From: Propionibacterium sp.
GTDB taxonomy: Bacteria > Actinomycetota > Actinomycetes > Actinomycetales > Actinomycetaceae
Assembly: GCA_030460725.1 (NCBI GenBank)
Contig: JAKECL010000099.1
Span: 1 to 6,878 of the forward strand
DNA length: 6,878 nucleotides
Direction of reading: 5' to 3'
Below, one piece after another: positions 6,646-6,878 of this stretch; position 1 is the first letter of the stretch, and every line of letters begins with the position of its first letter. A model generated the notes under the pieces. That model was given only the letters and a program-made list of their open reading frames with translations, was not told the DNA's origin and did not search any database. The position numbers and the translations under genes are program-made.

Positions 6646-6672
6646 CGTTGGCCTGCAGGCGCCTGCCCAACG
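6646..6672. repeat. Compound inverted repeat in the upstream region
   Basis: A perfect 12-bp palindrome GCAGGCGCCTGC (6655-6666) is flanked by CGTTGG (6646-6651) and CCAACG (6667-6672), with a 3-nt bulge on one side. It also overlaps the palindrome GCCTGCAGGC (6651-6660). There is no T-run on either side. It could be a second protein-binding site upstream of the promoter or simply a structured GC-rich patch. Confidence 0.3.
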
Positions 6673-6819
6673 CAGCCGTGAAGACTCCACAGAGCGGTCG
6701 ACGGCCGACTTGTCCCAAGCCGCCCACGACACACGTCTGTCCTGGAGGGAGCGGCGAGTGCCCACCGTCCGCAGACCATGTGCACCCGTGACCCCACCCC
6801 GACCTTTCCGCACCAGGGC

Positions 6820-6854
6820 AACGAAAACCCCGGGACTCCGACGGAGTCCCGGGG
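6820..6854 (-). terminator. Intrinsic terminator of a minus-strand gene beyond the right edge
   Basis: A perfect 12-bp stem, CCCCGGGACTCC (6828-6839) with GGAGTCCCGGGG (6843-6854), has a 3-nt loop. On the minus strand it is followed by TTTTCGTT (6827-6820), a short T-run. On the plus strand no T-run follows. It thus ends transcription coming from the right and insulates the transporter operon from it. Confidence 0.85.
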
Positions 6855-6861
6855 TGATACG

Positions 6862-6878
6862 TGGAGATGGGGGGAATC
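6862..6878 (-). ncRNA. 3' end of a tRNA-like RNA gene, probably ssrA (tmRNA) or tRNA-Ala, cut by the window edge
   Basis: The minus strand begins GATT, then CCCCC, then CATCTCC and A. This fits the end of a T-loop (positions 57-60), the 3' arm of the T-stem (61-65), the 3' acceptor strand (66-72) and discriminator A73. The base at position 70 is U, and A73 with a G3-U70 pair is the alanylation mark of tmRNA and tRNA-Ala; the 5' end should then read GGGGATG. CCA is not encoded, as is common in actinobacteria. The terminator stem starts 7 nt further on. No stop codon occurs in any minus-strand frame between the edge and that stem, which argues against a protein-coding end here. Only 17 nt are visible, so the identity is tentative. 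Confidence 0.4.

Larger units (their letters stand above)
6352..6861. other. Non-coding upstream region of the transporter operon
   Basis: This 510-bp stretch contains no convincing gene; the open frames in it lack ribosome sites and recognisable protein sequence. From the operon outward it holds the binding-protein ribosome site (6358-6362), a leader hairpin (6384-6401), one copy of a 12-bp repeat (6444-6455), the operator candidate (6548-6561), a weak promoter candidate, a compound inverted repeat (6646-6672) and the terminator of the gene to the right (6820-6854). I see no riboswitch that I recognise. If transcription starts near 6540, the leader would be about 190 nt. Confidence 0.6.

Noticed and set aside
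6597..6821. Minus-strand frame of 74 codons in the upstream region
   Set aside because: It has no clear ribosome site, overlaps another equally open frame, and its composition fits chance in GC-rich DNA.

Overview
The window is high-GC DNA whose coding content, strong Shine-Dalgarno sites and lipoprotein-anchored solute-binding protein point to a high-GC Gram-positive bacterium (Actinomycetota). No marker fixes the genus. Every gene I can support lies on the minus strand, so transcription runs from the right end to the left.

Reading in the direction of transcription: the right edge (6862-6878) looks like the last bases of a tRNA-like RNA gene, either the tmRNA gene ssrA or a tRNA-Ala, followed at once by a strong intrinsic terminator (6820-6854). 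About 470 bp of non-coding DNA follow, holding a LacI-type operator candidate (6548-6561) and a weak promoter candidate. Then comes a sugar ABC transporter operon in the same order as E. coli ytfQ-ytfR-ytfT-yjfF: a lipoprotein binding protein (5344-6351), a double ATPase (3668-5209), and two different permeases (ytfT-like 2578-3671, yjfF-like 1496-2581). The last three genes overlap by ATGA junctions. A long stem-loop (5259-5307) sits between the binding-protein gene and the ATPase gene, where it could let the binding protein be made in excess. A LacI-family repressor (199-1227) follows after a 268-bp gap and is the likely local regulator.

The system would bind a furanose-type monosaccharide outside the membrane and import it using ATP. 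Galactofuranose is the substrate of the E. coli system. Related actinobacterial systems of the same layout, such as the bifidobacterial fructose transporter FruEKFG, import other sugars, and no catabolic enzyme in this window settles the substrate.

The most notable anomaly is that the ytfT-like permease is broken by a one-base frame change near 3015-3023. An AGGAGG and an in-frame ATG lie exactly at the break. It may be a sequence error, a recent inactivation or a split gene. I found no CRISPR array, insertion sequence, phage gene or clearly new system.
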